A stretch of DNA of 6,098 nucleotides from Inquilinus sp039594555 (GTDB taxonomy: Bacteria; Pseudomonadota; Alphaproteobacteria; DSM-16000; Inquilinaceae), in contig NZ_JBCNNF010000415.1 of the NCBI RefSeq assembly GCF_039594555.1, positions 1 to 6,098 of the forward strand, given 5' to 3'. Shown here one piece after another: positions 5,518 through 6,098 of this stretch (position 1 is its first letter; every line of letters starts with the position of its first letter). The position numbers and the translations under genes were made by a program. The notes below the pieces were generated by a model. It searched no databases and was not told where the DNA came from. It saw nothing but the letters and a program-made list of their open reading frames with translations.

Positions 5518-6098
5518 GTCAGGTAACCGTTGGCCCGGAACCAGTCGAGCGCGTCGACCAGGGCCTGGCGCGCCGGCCGCGGCCGGTAGTCCAGCGCCGC
5601 GCGGGCCTTGTCCGAGGAGAAATACATGGTCTTGCGCGCCATGCGCAGCGCGTCGCGCGTCACCATCGGCTCCTTGCCGGTGAAGCGCGACACCGTCTCC
5701 GCCACCAGCGCCACCGGCCAGATCGGCCCCAGCGGCAGCCGGATCTTCGGCGCCTTGCGGCCGACCAGGGCGGCGATCTCGGCCAGGATGGCGGACAGCG
5801 CGAAATCCTCGCCGCCCAGGATGTAGCGCTCGCCCGGCACGCCGCGGGCGAAGGCGGCGAGATGACCCTGGGCGACGTCGTCGACATGGACCAGGTTCAG
5901 GCCGGTGTCGACGAAGGCCGGGATGCGGCCGGTCGCGGCCTCGACGATGATCCGCCCGGTCGGGGTCGGCTTGACGTCGCGCGGCCCGATCGGGGTCGAC
6001 GGGTTGACGATCACCACCGGCAGCCCGGTCTCGGCCGCCGCCGCACGCGCCGCATCCTCCGCCAGGAACTTGGAGCGCTTGTACAGGCCGATCATCTG
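5514..6098 (-). CDS. hpnA: Hopanoid-associated sugar epimerase (HpnA), C-terminal part
   Basis: This gene runs off the right edge: 194 residues plus the codon at 6098-6096 (Gln) are visible, and roughly the first 140 residues, including the Rossmann NAD(P)-binding glycine motif, lie outside. It is an extended short-chain dehydrogenase/reductase of the NAD-dependent epimerase type. The catalytic YXXXK is visible at once (Tyr6 and Lys10 of the fragment, YKRSK), followed by VNPSTPIGPRDVKPTPTGRI (about 30-49), NLVHVDDVAQGHLAAF (about 68-83) and GERYILGGEDF, all characteristic of HpnA. The first Met inside the window is internal, not the start. It is the first visible gene of the hpnA-hpnB-shc series; its stop TGA overlaps the hpnB ATG (ATGA, 5517-5514). 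It probably acts on a sugar linked to hopanoid side chains, but the substrate is unproven. Confidence 0.94.
   Translation of the reverse strand, partial: QMIGLYKRSKFLAEDAARAAAAETGLPVVIVNPSTPIGPRDVKPTPTGRIIVEAATGRIPAFVDTGLNLVHVDDVAQGHLAAFARGVPGERYILGGEDFALSAILAEIAALVGRKAPKIRLPLGPIWPVALVAETVSRFTGKEPMVTRDALRMARKTMYFSSDKARAALDYRPRPARQALVDALDWFRANGYLT

Overview
This window is a hopanoid (bacterial sterol-like lipid) biosynthesis locus. It is very GC-rich, and the style of the proteins and gene content point to an alphaproteobacterium, plausibly of the Rhodospirillales type. The placement is inference: the sequence carries no rRNA or marker gene that fixes a genus.

Layout. On the plus strand are the 3' end of ispH (1-221) and hpnH (271-1425), 49 bases apart and probably co-transcribed. 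They converge on a minus-strand series which, read in its own direction, runs hpnA (5' end beyond base 6098) > hpnB > shc (hpnF) > a 349-base gap > hpnG. hpnA/hpnB and hpnB/shc each overlap by four bases (ATGA), so the three are almost certainly translationally coupled. hpnH and hpnG overlap tail to tail by 54 bases, leaving no room for a terminator between them.

How the genes work together. IspH completes the MEP route to IPP/DMAPP. Squalene made from these precursors is cyclised by Shc to diploptene/diplopterol. HpnH (radical SAM) adds an adenosyl group to diploptene, and HpnG removes adenine to leave a (phospho)ribosyl hopane, the precursor of C35 bacteriohopanepolyols. HpnA (SDR sugar epimerase-like) and HpnB (membrane GT2 glycosyltransferase-like) are family-level calls associated with hopanoid clusters; their exact reactions are not settled. 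The squalene-forming genes hpnC/D/E, which often lie between hpnB and shc, are not in the window.

The genes are recognisable members of known families, and I see no new enzymatic system. The least explained part is the shc-hpnG gap (2035-2383). It holds two 39-base C/G-rich palindromic repeats in opposite orientation (36/39 identical after reverse complementing), each also with a G-quadruplex-type pattern. It also holds a nested 65-base stem-loop (2282-2346) and a 12-base perfect palindrome. One repeat copy ends in a Shine-Dalgarno-like GGAGG upstream of hpnG.
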